A stretch of DNA of 64,000 nt from Pseudomonas sihuiensis (GTDB lineage Bacteria; Pseudomonadota; Gammaproteobacteria; Pseudomonadales; Pseudomonadaceae). The notes under the pieces were generated by a model that searched no databases, was not told where the DNA came from, and saw nothing but the letters and a program-made list of their open reading frames with translations. Position numbers and translations under genes: made by a program. The stretch spans positions 744,001-808,000 of the forward strand of contig NZ_LT629797.1 of NCBI RefSeq assembly GCF_900106015.1, given 5' to 3'. Positions within the stretch are counted from its first letter, which is position 1. Each line of letters starts with the position of its first letter. Below are positions 38,710 through 49,071 of the stretch, piece after piece.

Positions 38710-40392
38710 ATGAGCGAAAGCTTTGCAGAACTATTTGAAGAAAGCCTGAAATCCCTCGACATGCAGCCGGGCGCCATCATCACCGGTATCGTGGTCGACA
38801 TCGACGGTGACTGGGTTACCGTTCACGCAGGTCTGAAGTCCGAGGGCGTCATCCCGCTCGACCAGTTCTTCAACGAACAAGGCGAGCTGACCATCAAGGT
38901 CGGTGACGAAGTCCACGTCGCGCTGGACGCGGTTGAAGATGGCTTCGGTGAAACCAAGCTGTCCCGCGAGAAAGCCAAGCGCGCTGAATCCTGGCTGGTT
39001 CTGGAAGCTGCGTTCAACGCTGAAGAAGTGGTCAAGGGCGTTATCAACGGTAAGGTCAAAGGCGGCTTCACCGTTGACGTCAACGGCATCCGCGCGTTCC
39101 TGCCGGGTTCCCTGGTTGACGTCCGTCCGGTGCGTGATACCACTCACCTGGAAGGCAAAGAGCTGGAATTCAAGGTCATCAAACTGGACCAGAAGCGCAA
39201 CAACGTTGTCGTTTCCCGTCGCAGCGTCCTGGAAGCCGAGAACAGCGCCGAGCGCGAAGCTCTGCTGGAATCCCTGCAGGAAGGCCAGCAAGTCAAAGGT
39301 ATCGTCAAGAACCTCACCGACTACGGTGCGTTCGTTGACCTGGGCGGCGTAGATGGCCTGCTGCACATCACCGACATGGCTTGGAAACGCATCAAGCACC
39401 CGTCCGAGATCGTCAACGTTGGCGACGAGATCGACGTCAAGGTTCTGAAGTACGATCGCGAGCGTAACCGCGTATCCCTGGGCCTGAAGCAACTGGGCGA
39501 AGACCCATGGGTTGCCATCAAGGCTCGTTACCCGGAAAACACCCGCGTTGTTGCTCGTGTCACCAACCTCACCGACTACGGCTGCTTCGCCGAGCTGGAA
39601 GAGGGCGTGGAAGGCCTGGTGCACGTTTCCGAAATGGACTGGACCAACAAGAACATCCACCCGTCGAAAGTCGTTAACGTCGGCGACGAAGTCGAAGTCA
39701 TGGTTCTGGACATCGACGAAGAGCGTCGTCGTATCTCCCTGGGTATCAAGCAGTGCAAGACCAACCCGTGGGAAGACTTCTCCGGTCAGTTCAACAAGGG
39801 TGACAAGATCTCCGGCACCATCAAGTCGATCACCGATTTCGGTATCTTCATTGGTCTGGACGGTGGCATCGACGGCCTGGTTCACCTGTCCGACATCTCC
39901 TGGAACGAAGCCGGCGAAGAAGCCGTGCGTCGCTTCAAGAAGGGCGACGAGCTGGAGACCGTCATCCTGTCGGTTGACCCGGAGCGCGAGCGCATCTCCC
40001 TGGGCATCAAGCAACTGGAAGACGATCCGTTCAGCAACTACGTCTCCATCAACGACAAGGGCACCATCGTCCGTGGCGTTGTGAAAGAAGTAGACGCCAA
40101 GGGCGCCATCATCGACCTGGGCAACGAGATCGAAGCTACCCTGAAAGCCTCCGAAATCAGCCGTGACCGCGTTGAAGACGCGCGCAACGTCCTGAAGGAA
40201 GGCGACGAAGTAGAAGCCAAGATCATCAGCGTCGACCGCAAGTCCCGTGTCATCAGCCTGTCCGTCAAGTCGAAAGACGTTGAAGACGAGAAAGACGCGA
40301 TGAAGGAACTGCGTAGCAAGCAAGACGTTGAGAACACCGGCCCGACCACCATTGGTGATCTGCTCCGTGCTCAAATGGAAAAACAGAACTAA
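38710..40392 (+). CDS. rpsA: 30S ribosomal protein S1
   Basis: A 560-residue protein with six S1 RNA-binding repeats, visible as recurring '...[16 protein letters not shown]', '...[17 protein letters not shown]' and '...[17 protein letters not shown]' blocks each ~87 residues apart. It binds mRNA leaders and feeds them to the 30S subunit. The start at 38710 has an AACAGGAATCAAC leader. Very uniform, highly expressed codon use. Followed by a strong terminator. Confidence 0.97.
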   Translation: MSESFAELFEESLKSLDMQPGAIITGIVVDIDGDWVTVHAGLKSEGVIPLDQFFNEQGELTIKVGDEVHVALDAVEDGFGETKLSREKAKRAESWLVLEAAFNAEEVVKGVINGKVKGGFTVDVNGIRAFLPGSLVDVRPVRDTTHLEGKELEFKVIKLDQKRNNVVVSRRSVLEAENSAEREALLESLQEGQQVKGIVKNLTDYGAFVDLGGVDGLLHITDMAWKRIKHPSEIVNVGDEIDVKVLKYDRERNRVSLGLKQLGEDPWVAIKARYPENTRVVARVTNLTDYGCFAELEEGVEGLVHVSEMDWTNKNIHPSKVVNVGDEVEVMVLDIDEERRRISLGIKQCKTNPWEDFSGQFNKGDKISGTIKSITDFGIFIGLDGGIDGLVHLSDISWNEAGEEAVRRFKKGDELETVILSVDPERERISLGIKQLEDDPFSNYVSINDKGTIVRGVVKEVDAKGAIIDLGNEIEATLKASEISRDRVEDARNVLKEGDEVEAKIISVDRKSRVISLSVKSKDVEDEKDAMKELRSKQDVENTGPTTIGDLLRAQMEKQN

Positions 40393-40412
40393 GTTCGGTT
40401 AATCCATCCAGG

Positions 40413-40441
40413 AAAAGGGCGGCCCTCGGGCCGCCCTTTTT
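40413..40441 (+). terminator. Rho-independent terminator of rpsA
   Basis: AAAAGGGCGGCCC-TCG-GGGCCGCCCTTTT-type stem (12-13 bp, tri-base loop) ending in TTTTT, 21 bp past the rpsA stop. Confidence 0.93.
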
Positions 40442-40470
40442 CGTTCATGCATCCCAAAAACGACGCTGCC

Positions 40471-40775
40471 CTGTAGGAGCTGCGTCCCGCGGCGAATGGC
40501 GGCCATCCAGCAATACCGACCCCATACCCAAAAGCTTCGCCCCGAGGCGGGGCTCCTACGCGAATACGCCAGTCGACGCTCCCTCTGTAGGAGCTGCGCC
40601 CCGCAGCGAATAGCGGCCATCCAGCAATACTGAGCTCATACCCAAAAGCTTCGCCCCGAGGCGGGGCTCCTACGCGAATGCGCCAGTCGACACTCTCTCT
40701 GTAGGAGCTGCGCCCCGCAGCGAATGGCAGCCATCCAGCAATACCGAACCAATACCTAAAAGCTTCGCCCGGCCG
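40471..40775. repeat. Tandem REP array (about 2.7 units of 114 bp) beside the RAYT gene
   Basis: Units start at 40471, 40585 and 40699. Each carries a CTGTAGGAGCTGCGYCCCGC arm and an AAGCTTCGCCCCGAGGCGGG arm. The third unit is cut short after 'AAAGCTTCGCCC' just before the RAYT stop at 40779. REP pieces of the same family lie on the other side of the gene (41279-41308 and 41334-41360). Together with the terminator this fills the 386-bp gap after rpsA. Confidence 0.85.
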
Positions 40776-40778
40776 CCC

Positions 40779-41222
40779 TCATATCCACACTGCATCCCAA
40801 TGCGGATAGTCACCGACCCGCTCCACAAGTCCGGCTCTTAAAGGATTTGCCACCACATATCTCGCCACACTCCGAACATCCTCCTCCCGGCGCAACGCAT
40901 GATCATGGAATCCCTTTTGCCATATCGGCCTACCCAGGCGCTTGGCGGAAATGGATTTGACCCTGCCCACCAAGCGGGTCAGGTCCTCATTCTGTAGTTG
41001 CAAAAGCCAGTGCAGATGATCAGGCATCACGACAAAGCAGAGCGTTTGGTGCGATCCCCGCAGTTCATCTTGGCGAATGACTTGTATGAGCGTGCGCGCC
41101 GCTGAGAAATCAGCAAAGACAGGGGTGCGGCCGTTGGTTACGGTAGTGACAAGATAGATTTGCCCGCTACTGGACCAGCGTCCATCCCGAAGCTTATGCG
41201 CGGCGTAGCGTTTCTCAGTCAT
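40779..41222 (-). CDS. REP-associated tyrosine transposase (RAYT)
   Basis: A 147-residue Y1 transposase of the IS200/IS605-like RAYT group. It has the HxH metal motif in 'FVVMPDHLHWLLQL' (H69, H71) and the catalytic Tyr in 'VARYVVANPLRAGLV' (Tyr122). RAYTs bind and cut REP hairpins and are thought to spread them as single-stranded DNA. Here the gene is bordered on both sides by REPs of one family, the classic arrangement. The ATG at 41222 has GGAAGGGAATCCG upstream. Confidence 0.9.
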   Translation of the reverse strand: MTEKRYAAHKLRDGRWSSSGQIYLVTTVTNGRTPVFADFSAARTLIQVIRQDELRGSHQTLCFVVMPDHLHWLLQLQNEDLTRLVGRVKSISAKRLGRPIWQKGFHDHALRREEDVRSVARYVVANPLRAGLVERVGDYPHWDAVWI

Positions 41223-41278
41223 CGGATTCCCTTCCGTTAGCGTTCTCCAGTTCAGCTTAGCCGAGCCAGAGTCAAAGA

Positions 41279-41360
41279 AAGCTTCACCCCGAGGCGGGGG
41301 CTCCCACACCAAACCGCAAAACAACACCCCCCTGTAGGAGCCGCGCCCCGCGGCGAATGG
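41279..41360. repeat. REP fragments upstream of the RAYT gene
   Basis: AAGCTTCACCCCGAGGCGGG (from 41279) and GTAGGAGCCGCGCCCCGCGG (from 41334) are the two half-types of the local REP family. The rest of the 319-bp gap up to ihfB shows only the AT-richer ihfB leader. Confidence 0.75.
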
Positions 41361-41541
41361 CAATCATCCCGCAATACGGGCCAGCTTCGCCTCAAGCTAG
41401 ATCTCCTATACAAAGCCCCTGTTATCACAACTAACCGCAAAACTCGCTAACACCTTGTTTTTTTGGGCTGTTCAAAAGCTGACCCGCGTGCTACAACCGA
41501 ACCGTCGAGTCTTCTAGCCGCTTGAAAAAGAAGGGAAAACC

Positions 41542-41826
41542 ATGACCAAGTCGGAGTTGATCGAAAGAATTGTCACTCATCAGGGTCAGCTGTCCTCCAA
41601 GGATGTTGAGTTGGCCATCAAGACCATGCTGGAGCAAATGTCCCAGGCATTGGCCACGGGGGATCGCATCGAAATTCGCGGCTTTGGCAGCTTCTCGCTG
41701 CACTACCGCGCACCGCGTGTGGGACGTAACCCGAAAACCGGTCAGTCGGTACGTCTGGACGGCAAGTTCGTGCCGCATTTCAAGCCAGGCAAGGAGTTGC
41801 GCGACCGGGTCAACGAGGACGAGTGA
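41542..41826 (+). CDS. ihfB: Integration host factor subunit beta
   Basis: A 94-residue DNA-bending protein of the HU/IHF family: '[20 protein letters not shown]' at the start, '[20 protein letters not shown]' in the beta arms and 'RNPKTGQSV' with the DNA-intercalating proline. It pairs with IhfA (not in the window). It marks the left border of the O-antigen locus, as in other pseudomonads. An AAGAAGGGAAAACC leader gives the ribosome site. Confidence 0.96.
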   Translation: MTKSELIERIVTHQGQLSSKDVELAIKTMLEQMSQALATGDRIEIRGFGSFSLHYRAPRVGRNPKTGQSVRLDGKFVPHFKPGKELRDRVNEDE

Positions 41827-42055
41827 CTGCGCTTTGTCCTTCTTGCTGGAGCAAGTCTCCTGATTAGGCGGTCGTCTGGCGTCACACTTTTGTCATGCTT
41901 GCGAAATCATGGAAAACCGGCAAAATGTGCGGGCTTTCACAAGGCGCGCCCTTGCCAGATTTCCAGCTAGTTCAGTTAATTACCATTCTCTGAACTGTCA
42001 TCCGCACTACTGGGCTGAGTCCCTTTAAATTTTGCCAGCGTTAAGGGATTGACTC

Positions 42056-43549
42056 GTGCGGTACCCCTCCATTGTTCATCACGGCGCCGTAACAGGTGTG
42101 ACTGGCTCATGCCATCAGCTACAGATGGATGATGAGCACGCGCTGCTGATCGACTGCGGCCTCTTTCAAGGCGCTGAAACTTCCCCTGAAGGCCGTGCAG
42201 GCGCAGACAAGCTCGCAATCGACTTCTCTCTGGACGGCATCAAGGCTCTGGTTGCGACTCATGTCCATATCGACCACGTGGGCCGCATACCCTACCTCCT
42301 TGCAGCCGGCTTCAAAGGCCCGATTCTCTGCAGTGAGCCATCAGCAAAGCTGCTACCTATCGTTCTCGAAGATGCCTTCAAGCTTGGTTTTAGTCGCGAT
42401 CAGAAACAAGTCGAGCGTTACCTCAAGCTAATCGAGCAGCGCATCGTCGTTTTGCCCTACAAGCAGTGGTTCACCCTGATCGACACGAAGCAGCTCAACG
42501 CTCGCATTCGTCTACAGCGCGCTGGCCACATCCTCGGCTCGGCCTATGTTGAAGTGGATCTACACTACCCCGAGACGGGTGAGAAGAAGCGCATAGTGTT
42601 CTCCGGCGACCTGGGGGCGCCCCATGCGCCAATCCTCCCGGCGCCTAAAGCCCCATATAAAGCCGATGTTCTGGTCATCGAAAGCACCTATGGTGATCGC
42701 CTCCACGAGGATCGTCGCAGTCGTCGTGCGCGTCTTGAGAAGGTGCTCGAGCATGCGTTGAGCAATCAAGGCACGGTTCTGATTCCGGCCTTCAGCATTG
42801 GTCGCACTCAGGAGCTGCTCTACGAGCTGGAAGACATCATTCATCGCAGAGCGCTGAAAGAGTTAGCGAAGGCTCAGTCGAGTGCTTCCGGGCCGAACAC
42901 CGATAAAGCGCCAGCCCTCGACTGGGCAAGTTTGCCGATCATCCTCGACTCTCCGTTGGCCAGCCGCTTCACTTCGGTTTATCGCGAGCTTGACCAGTTT
43001 TGGGATGCAGAGGCGAGGGCGCGTTTGGCCAAGGGCCGTAACCCACTGGCTTTCCGTAACCTGCTAACGGTCGATAGCCACCAGGCCCATCTGGCCATGG
43101 TCAATCGCCTGGTTCAAACCGCTCAGCCGGCTATCGTTATTGCTGGCAACGGCATGTGCTCCAGTGGGCGCATCGTCAACTACCTCAAGGCCATGCTGGG
43201 CGATGAGCGGCATGATGTGCTCTTTGTCGGCTACCAGGCTGAAGGTACGCCCGGGAGACAGATCCAGCGCTTTGGCCCGCGTAGTGGCTATGTGGAATTT
43301 GACGGGCAGCGCTATGACATTCGGGCTCAGGTGCATACCATAGGCGGTTATTCAGCTCATGCCGATCAGTTAGGGCTGGTAAGGTTTGTCACCCGCATGA
43401 GCGCGTGGCCAAATGAAATTCGTCTGGTGCATGGCGACAAGCCAGCTAGACGTGCTTTGGCTGATGCATTGCGAGAACGCTATGTTGACCAGAGCAGTGA
43501 TGTGAACATCCTGTTGCCGGGCATTGATGAGGAGACAGGGATGGGGTGA
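42056..43549 (+). CDS. Beta-CASP metallo-beta-lactamase-fold RNase-like protein
   Basis: A 497-residue protein of the CPSF/RNase J-related beta-CASP family. MBL motifs are 'ATHVHIDHVGRIPYLL' near 66 (HxHxDH), His in 'RAGHILGSAYVEVD' near 163 and Asp in 'VFSGDLG'. Beta-CASP motifs include 'VLVIESTYGDR', 'NGMCSSGRIVNYL' near 365 and 'HTIGGYSAHADQLGL' near 431. Probably a nucleic-acid hydrolase, substrate unknown. The start is GTG at 42056 with a poor ribosome site. The 229-bp gap after ihfB shows no recognisable gene or JUMPstart. It sits where wzz lies in PAO1. Confidence 0.87.
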   Translation: MRYPSIVHHGAVTGVTGSCHQLQMDDEHALLIDCGLFQGAETSPEGRAGADKLAIDFSLDGIKALVATHVHIDHVGRIPYLLAAGFKGPILCSEPSAKLLPIVLEDAFKLGFSRDQKQVERYLKLIEQRIVVLPYKQWFTLIDTKQLNARIRLQRAGHILGSAYVEVDLHYPETGEKKRIVFSGDLGAPHAPILPAPKAPYKADVLVIESTYGDRLHEDRRSRRARLEKVLEHALSNQGTVLIPAFSIGRTQELLYELEDIIHRRALKELAKAQSSASGPNTDKAPALDWASLPIILDSPLASRFTSVYRELDQFWDAEARARLAKGRNPLAFRNLLTVDSHQAHLAMVNRLVQTAQPAIVIAGNGMCSSGRIVNYLKAMLGDERHDVLFVGYQAEGTPGRQIQRFGPRSGYVEFDGQRYDIRAQVHTIGGYSAHADQLGLVRFVTRMSAWPNEIRLVHGDKPARRALADALRERYVDQSSDVNILLPGIDEETGMG

Positions 43550-43679
43550 GCCGTTGCCATTCCTTTGCGGAGACGCCCAGTAAATCTTAGGCTTTTTCGC
43601 TCTATCTAGAGTTTGGTTGGGCCGGAAAACCGGCCGGCCATTGCCTTGATCAGTACCCACCACACAGGTTCAATGTTTC

Positions 43680-45128
43680 ATGACGTCAACTAACCCTATT
43701 CAACCAGTAGTACTGTGCGGCGGATCAGGTACGCGACTGTGGCCGTTATCGCGGTCAGGCTTTCCAAAGCAGTTCCTTTGCTTGGTAGGCAATGACAGCT
43801 TGTTCCAGCAGTCCATAAAGCGCCTTCTGGGTGGCGGTGAGTCGAGTGGGGCCCCTTCTTTGCCTTACATCGTTTGCAATGAAGAACACCGCTTTTTGGC
43901 ACAAGAGCAACTCAGGGAGCTTGGGGTCGACAACGCGACATTCCTGCTCGAGCCGGTAGGGCGTAATACCGCACCAGCGCTCACCCTAGCTGCCTTGGCT
44001 GCGTGCGATTCAGGAGCGGATCCAGTCCTTGTGGTCACTCCGGCGGATCAAGCTATCACGGACGACGACGCCTTCCGCATTGCGATGCAGCGGGCGGTTG
44101 AGTCTGCGCTTGAGGGCAACATCGTCATCCTCGGTATTACCCCTGACATGCCTGAAACCGGCTATGGCTATATCAAGGTGGTTTCTAACAACGAGACGGT
44201 TGCAACTGTCGAGCGCTTTGTAGAGAAGCCCGACCGGGATACTGCTCAGGCCTACCTGGAAGAGGGCGGTTACTACTGGAATGCAGGCTTATTCGTACTC
44301 AAGGCGTCGGTATGGTTAGCGGCCCTAGAGAGCTTTCGACCCGATATTCTTCAGGCTGCCTTGACGAGCTGGATGGGCAAGCGAATCGATGGCGCTTTCA
44401 TTCGACCCGATAAAGAGGCTTTTACGGCGATCCCTAGCGAATCGATCGATTACGCCGTCATGGAGAAGTGCCCAGGAAGTCCCTTACCCATCAAGATGCT
44501 ACCGCTGGATGCTGGCTGGAGTGACCTGGGTGCCTGGGATGCCGTATGGAGTGTGTCGCCCAAAGACGATGAAGGTAATGCCCTTCACGGAGATGTGCTG
44601 ATAACCGAAAGCAGTAATTCGCTTGTACATGCAAGCAGCCGCCTTGTAGCACTGGCCGGTGTTGAGAACCTTGTGGTGATTGAAACAGCAGATGCTGTGC
44701 TTGTTGCAGACAGAAGCCGCTGCCAAGACGTTAAGCAGATTGTCAGCCTGCTTAACCAGCAGTCTCGCGAGGAGCACACCCTTCACCGCAAGGTACACCG
44801 TCCGTGGGGCTGGTATGACAGTATCGATGAGGGTGGACGCTTCAAGGTCAAGCGTATACAGGTCAACCCCAAAGCGAGCCTGAGCCTTCAGAAACACCAC
44901 CATCGAGCCGAGCACTGGATCGTAGTGCAGGGGACAGCAGAAATTACGAGGGGTAGTGAAACACTGCTGCTCAGCGAGAACCAGAGTACCTATATCCCTC
45001 TTGGTGAAGTTCACCGCCTAGCTAATCCTGGCAGCATCCCGTTGGAAATCATCGAAGTACAGTCTGGCAGCTACTTAGGTGAGGACGACATCGTTCGTTT
45101 TGACGACCAGTACGGGAGAAGTCATTGA
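43680..45128 (+). CDS. manC: Mannose-1-phosphate guanylyltransferase / mannose-6-phosphate isomerase
   Basis: A 482-residue type II bifunctional enzyme. The nucleotidyltransferase half has '[21 protein letters not shown]' cut here to its core [12 protein letters not shown] at 14-25, and '[14 protein letters not shown]' near 181. The C-terminal cupin (PMI) half has '[20 protein letters not shown]' and '[19 protein letters not shown]'. It makes GDP-mannose, the precursor of GDP-fucose via the downstream gmd and fcl. First of the sugar-precursor genes; overlaps ugd by 4 bp. Confidence 0.95.
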   Translation: MTSTNPIQPVVLCGGSGTRLWPLSRSGFPKQFLCLVGNDSLFQQSIKRLLGGGESSGAPSLPYIVCNEEHRFLAQEQLRELGVDNATFLLEPVGRNTAPALTLAALAACDSGADPVLVVTPADQAITDDDAFRIAMQRAVESALEGNIVILGITPDMPETGYGYIKVVSNNETVATVERFVEKPDRDTAQAYLEEGGYYWNAGLFVLKASVWLAALESFRPDILQAALTSWMGKRIDGAFIRPDKEAFTAIPSESIDYAVMEKCPGSPLPIKMLPLDAGWSDLGAWDAVWSVSPKDDEGNALHGDVLITESSNSLVHASSRLVALAGVENLVVIETADAVLVADRSRCQDVKQIVSLLNQQSREEHTLHRKVHRPWGWYDSIDEGGRFKVKRIQVNPKASLSLQKHHHRAEHWIVVQGTAEITRGSETLLLSENQSTYIPLGEVHRLANPGSIPLEIIEVQSGSYLGEDDIVRFDDQYGRSH

Positions 45129-46291
45129 AAATCGCCATCGCAGGTCTTGGTTACGTTGGCCTGGCCAATGCTGTTTTGCTGGCACAGCACAACGAAGTCG
45201 TGGCAGTGGATCTTGTCCCTGAAAAAATTGATCTGCTGAACCGCCGCCAGTCTCCCATTGAAGATGCTGAAATTCAGGCGTTTCTGGATAACAAATCACT
45301 CAATTTTCGCGCAACTCTGAACAAGCACGAAGTGTATCAGGGGGCTGACTTTGTCATCATCGCCACGCCGACGGATTACGACCCTAAGAGCAACTACTTC
45401 AACACCCGCAGCGTAGAAGCCGTTATAAAAGACGTAATGGCCATCAACCCCAATGCCGTGATGGTGATTAAATCGACCGTGCCGGTAGGCTACACCCAGC
45501 GCATTAAAGAAGAACTGGGCTGCAACAACCTCATGTTCTCGCCCGAATTCCTGCGTGAAGGCAAAGCCCTGTACGACAACCTGCACCCCTCCCGCATTAT
45601 TGTGGGCGAACGCAGCCAGCGTGCCGAAACCTTCGCCAACCTGCTGAAACAAGGGGCCGTAAAACAAGACATACCGGTACTCTTTACCGACAGCACCGAA
45701 GCCGAAGCGGTAAAACTGTTCAGCAACACCTATTTGGCCATGCGCGTAGCCTACTTCAACGAACTGGACACCTACGCCGAAACCCACGGATTAGACACCA
45801 AACAAATTATTGAAGGGGTAGGGCTGGACCCACGCATCGGCAGCCACTACAACAACCCCAGCTTTGGTTATGGCGGCTACTGCCTGCCAAATGATACCAA
45901 GCAACTGCTGGCCAACTTCGACAACGTACCCAATAACCTGATTCGTGCCATTGTCGATGCCAACACCACCCGCAAAGACTTTATTGCTGAATCCATTCTG
46001 CGCCGTAACCCCAAAGTCGTGGGCATATACCGGCTGGTGATGAAAAGCGGCTCAGACAACTTCCGTGCATCGGCCATACAGGGTGTGATTAAGCGCATCA
46101 AAGCCAAAGGCATAGAAGTAGTGGTGTACGAACCCGTACTGCAAGAAGAACGCTTCTTCAATTCACGGGTAATTAACAATTTAACGGAATTTAAACAGCT
46201 TGCAGACGTTATTGTGGCAAACCGCCCATCGGCCGAGCTGGAAGACGTAGCCAACAAGGTATACACCCGCGACCTGTTTGGCAGTGATTAA
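45125..46291 (+). CDS. ugd: UDP-glucose 6-dehydrogenase, first copy
   Basis: A 388-residue short-type Ugd, oxidising UDP-glucose to UDP-glucuronate. The NAD site is '[20 protein letters not shown]' at 1-20, with Lys197/Asn201 in '[12 protein letters not shown]' and catalytic Cys253 in '[13 protein letters not shown]'. The Lys normally following the proline (GGYCLPKDT) is Asn256 here (codon AAT at 45890-45892); Asp257 is kept. The second Ugd at 49978 has the normal Lys. The start is TTG, overlapping the manC stop. Activity of this copy is therefore open. Confidence 0.93.
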   Translation: MKIAIAGLGYVGLANAVLLAQHNEVVAVDLVPEKIDLLNRRQSPIEDAEIQAFLDNKSLNFRATLNKHEVYQGADFVIIATPTDYDPKSNYFNTRSVEAVIKDVMAINPNAVMVIKSTVPVGYTQRIKEELGCNNLMFSPEFLREGKALYDNLHPSRIIVGERSQRAETFANLLKQGAVKQDIPVLFTDSTEAEAVKLFSNTYLAMRVAYFNELDTYAETHGLDTKQIIEGVGLDPRIGSHYNNPSFGYGGYCLPNDTKQLLANFDNVPNNLIRAIVDANTTRKDFIAESILRRNPKVVGIYRLVMKSGSDNFRASAIQGVIKRIKAKGIEVVVYEPVLQEERFFNSRVINNLTEFKQLADVIVANRPSAELEDVANKVYTRDLFGSD

Positions 46292-46335
46292 ACAGCACCG
46301 CGCAGCGCTCAACCCGGAACGCCTAACGGATCTAT

Positions 46336-46360
46336 TGTAGGAGCGACATTTTTGTCGCGA
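46336..46360. repeat. REP-like palindrome (GTAGGAGCGACA...TGTCGC)
   Basis: GTAGGAGCGACATTTTTGTC followed by GCGAT: the GCGACA/TGTCGC arms form a hairpin with a TTTT loop. It is a different sequence class from the REP families elsewhere in the window. It lies in the 102-bp gap between ugd and manB. Confidence 0.6.
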
Positions 46361-46393
46361 TCAGCGCTTAGTAGAAGTTAAACAAGGACACCC

Positions 46394-47761
46394 ATGACCC
46401 TCACCTGTTTCAAAGCCTACGACATTCGTGGCCGCCTGGGCGAAGAACTCAACGAACAAATCGCCTACCGTATTGGCCGGGCCTACGCCCAATACCTGAA
46501 TGCCAAAAAGGTTGTTGTTGGGGGTGATGTACGTGCAACCAGCGAATCACTCAAACAAGCATTGGCCCAAGGCATTTTGGATGCTGGTTGTGACGTTATT
46601 GATTTAGGCATGACCGGCACCGAAGAAATCTACTTTGCTGCCTTTCATCTGGATGTAGATGGTGGTATCGAAGTAACCGCCAGCCACAACCCCATCGACT
46701 TTAACGGCATGAAACTGGTAAAGCGGGGCGCACAACCCATCAGTGGCGATACTGGGCTTAACGACATCAAAGCTTTGGCTGAAAGCCAGGCATTCACCCC
46801 GGCAGCCCGGCAGGGCCAAAAAACACAGCAAAACCTGCGCACTGCGTATGTTCAGCATTTGCTGGGGTACATTTGCCCTGCCAACATCAAACCATTAACC
46901 GTGGTAGTAAACGCGGGTAACGGTGCCGCAGGCCCGGCGCTGGATGCCATAGAAGCTGAACTGCAACAAAAAGGCGTACCCATAACCTTTATTAAGGTTC
47001 ACCACACGCCAGACCCAACTTTCCCCAATGGCATTCCCAATCCATTGTTGGAAGAAAATCGGGCAGCAACAGCAAACGCCGTTATAGAACACAACGCCGA
47101 TATGGGCATTGCCTGGGATGGCGACTTCGACCGCTGCTTCCTGTTCGACGAACAAGGCGGTTTTATCGAAGGCTATTACATTGTTGGCTTATTGGCCGAA
47201 GCCTTCCTGAAAAAACATCCAGGCGAAAAAATTATCCACGACCCCCGTTTAATCTGGAACACCATCGATATTTGCCAGCAAAACGGCGGGCAGGCCATTC
47301 AAAGTAAAACGGGCCACGCCTTTATCAAAGAGCGGATGCGTAAAGAAAACGCCATTTACGGCGGGGAAATGAGCGCACATCACTACTTCCGTGATTTTGC
47401 CTACTGTGACAGCGGCATGATTCCATGGTTATTAGTTGCTGAACTGATCAGCTTAGCCGGTAAGTCTTTATCGAAACTGGTAAGCGAACGCCAGCAAGCT
47501 TACCCATGCAGCGGTGAAATCAACTTTAAAGTAGCGGATGTAAAAGCCTGCATTCATGCTGTAATAAATTACTATGTCAGCCAAAATCCAACAATCGATG
47601 AAACCGATGGTGTGAGTATGGACTTTGGCAATTGGCGAATGAATATTCGTGGTTCCAATACAGAGCCTCTGCTAAGGCTGAATATTGAAACCAAAGCCGA
47701 TTCAGCACTGGTACAACAACAGCTGCAAGCAATAACAGCACTGCTACAGCAGGTTGCCTAA
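46394..47761 (+). CDS. manB: Phosphomannomutase (ManB/CpsG type)
   Basis: A 455-residue alpha-D-phosphohexomutase converting mannose-6-P to mannose-1-P. Phosphoserine loop '[16 protein letters not shown]' is near 94, metal loop '[11 protein letters not shown]' near 242, sugar loop '[10 protein letters not shown]' near 327 and phosphate loop '[14 protein letters not shown]' near 420. With manC it supplies GDP-mannose. The start at 46394 has AAGGACACCC upstream. It ends 2 bp before wzx. Confidence 0.95.
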   Translation: MTLTCFKAYDIRGRLGEELNEQIAYRIGRAYAQYLNAKKVVVGGDVRATSESLKQALAQGILDAGCDVIDLGMTGTEEIYFAAFHLDVDGGIEVTASHNPIDFNGMKLVKRGAQPISGDTGLNDIKALAESQAFTPAARQGQKTQQNLRTAYVQHLLGYICPANIKPLTVVVNAGNGAAGPALDAIEAELQQKGVPITFIKVHHTPDPTFPNGIPNPLLEENRAATANAVIEHNADMGIAWDGDFDRCFLFDEQGGFIEGYYIVGLLAEAFLKKHPGEKIIHDPRLIWNTIDICQQNGGQAIQSKTGHAFIKERMRKENAIYGGEMSAHHYFRDFAYCDSGMIPWLLVAELISLAGKSLSKLVSERQQAYPCSGEINFKVADVKACIHAVINYYVSQNPTIDETDGVSMDFGNWRMNIRGSNTEPLLRLNIETKADSALVQQQLQAITALLQQVA

Positions 47762-47763
47762 AC

Positions 47764-49071
47764 ATGGCGATTATCAATAAAATAAAAGGTCTGGTTCAGC
47801 ATCAGGGGTTCAGGCGGTATGCCGCCAATACATCCTGGATGATGGCCGAACAAATGCTGCGAATTATTGCAGGTCTGCTGGTAGGTATCTGGGTTGCACG
47901 CTACCTTGGGCCACAGCAGTTTGGTTTGATTAGCTATGTGCTAGCTTTTACCGCCATCTTCGGTGGTATTGCCAAGCTGGGGCTGGATGGCATTCTGGTG
48001 CGCGAACTCGTCAACCACCCCGAAAAACGCGACACCTACCTTGGCACCGCCTTTTGGCTCAAAATCCTCGGCGCGTTTATCGTCATGGGCGTAATGGCCG
48101 CCATTGTGCCCTTTACCAGTAACGACGCCACCACCAACCTGTTTATCTTTATCATCGCCGCAGGCCTGGTATTCCAAAGCTTTGAAGTGGTCGAGTTTTA
48201 CTTTCAATCGCAAGTGTTCGCCAAAATCGTCTCCATTTGCAAAGTCATTCAACTCGCGCTGTCGTCGATCATCAAAATCTACCTCGTGCTCACCGAAGCT
48301 GAATTGATTTGGTTTGTGCTGGTCACCGCATTCGATGCACTCAGCCTTGCGGTCAGCTACTTTATCGCCTACCAACTGCGAAAAAATCCGGCCTTCTACA
48401 AACACTTTGATCTCAGCATCGCCAAACAATTGCTCAAAGACTCGTGGCCGTTGATATTCTCAGCCATCGTTGTGTCAATCTATATGCGCATCGACCAGAT
48501 TATGATCAAAGAAATGCTCGGAGAATACGAAGTCGGAATCTATTCAGCAGCGGTGCGTTTAAGTGAAGCCTTTTACTTTATCCCTGTGCTCATTACGACT
48601 TCACTGTTCCCTGCGATTTTGAATGCTAAAAATCAAAGTGATGAACTCTACAAAGAACGCCTGCAACGGCTTTACACCTTTATGATTTGGATGGCAATCG
48701 CGATTGCCTTTCTTATGACTTTCTTAAGCGACTGGGTTGTTTTGCTGCTTTTCGGGCAAGCCTACCAAGAAGCCAGCCATGTTCTTGTGTTGCACATATG
48801 GGGTATTTTATTTGTCAGCATTGCAATTGTAAAAGGAAAGTGGCAAATGTCTGAAAATTTAACCAAACACCATTTTATAGGTGCTTTGGTTAGTGCGATT
48901 TCAAATGTAATCTTGAATTTTTTTATGATTCCTTTGTGGGGTGTGGTTGGTGCTGCGTTATCAACTGTAGTATCGCAGTTTATTGCTGGATACCTGATAA
49001 ATTACTTTTTTGTAGAGTTGCGAGGCCAGTCTGGTTTTGTTCATAGGGCTCTTGTTGGAGTGGTTAAATGA
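47764..49071 (+). CDS. wzx: O-antigen flippase (Wzx, polysaccharide transport family)
   Basis: A 435-residue polytopic membrane protein with about 12 helices, beginning 'NTSWMMAEQMLRIIAGLLVG', typical of PST-family flippases that move lipid-linked O-units across the inner membrane. Base composition changes inside it: the first ~800 bp are moderately GC-rich, while the last ~400 bp are strongly AT-rich like the genes that follow. It overlaps the next gene by 4 bp. Confidence 0.9.
   Translation: MAIINKIKGLVQHQGFRRYAANTSWMMAEQMLRIIAGLLVGIWVARYLGPQQFGLISYVLAFTAIFGGIAKLGLDGILVRELVNHPEKRDTYLGTAFWLKILGAFIVMGVMAAIVPFTSNDATTNLFIFIIAAGLVFQSFEVVEFYFQSQVFAKIVSICKVIQLALSSIIKIYLVLTEAELIWFVLVTAFDALSLAVSYFIAYQLRKNPAFYKHFDLSIAKQLLKDSWPLIFSAIVVSIYMRIDQIMIKEMLGEYEVGIYSAAVRLSEAFYFIPVLITTSLFPAILNAKNQSDELYKERLQRLYTFMIWMAIAIAFLMTFLSDWVVLLLFGQAYQEASHVLVLHIWGILFVSIAIVKGKWQMSENLTKHHFIGALVSAISNVILNFFMIPLWGVVGAALSTVVSQFIAGYLINYFFVELRGQSGFVHRALVGVVK

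Noticed and set aside
41827..42055. Possible JUMPstart/ops leader before the O-antigen genes
   Set aside because: Only a loose GGCGGTCGTC resemblance near 41870. The ops core GGCGGTAGC is absent.
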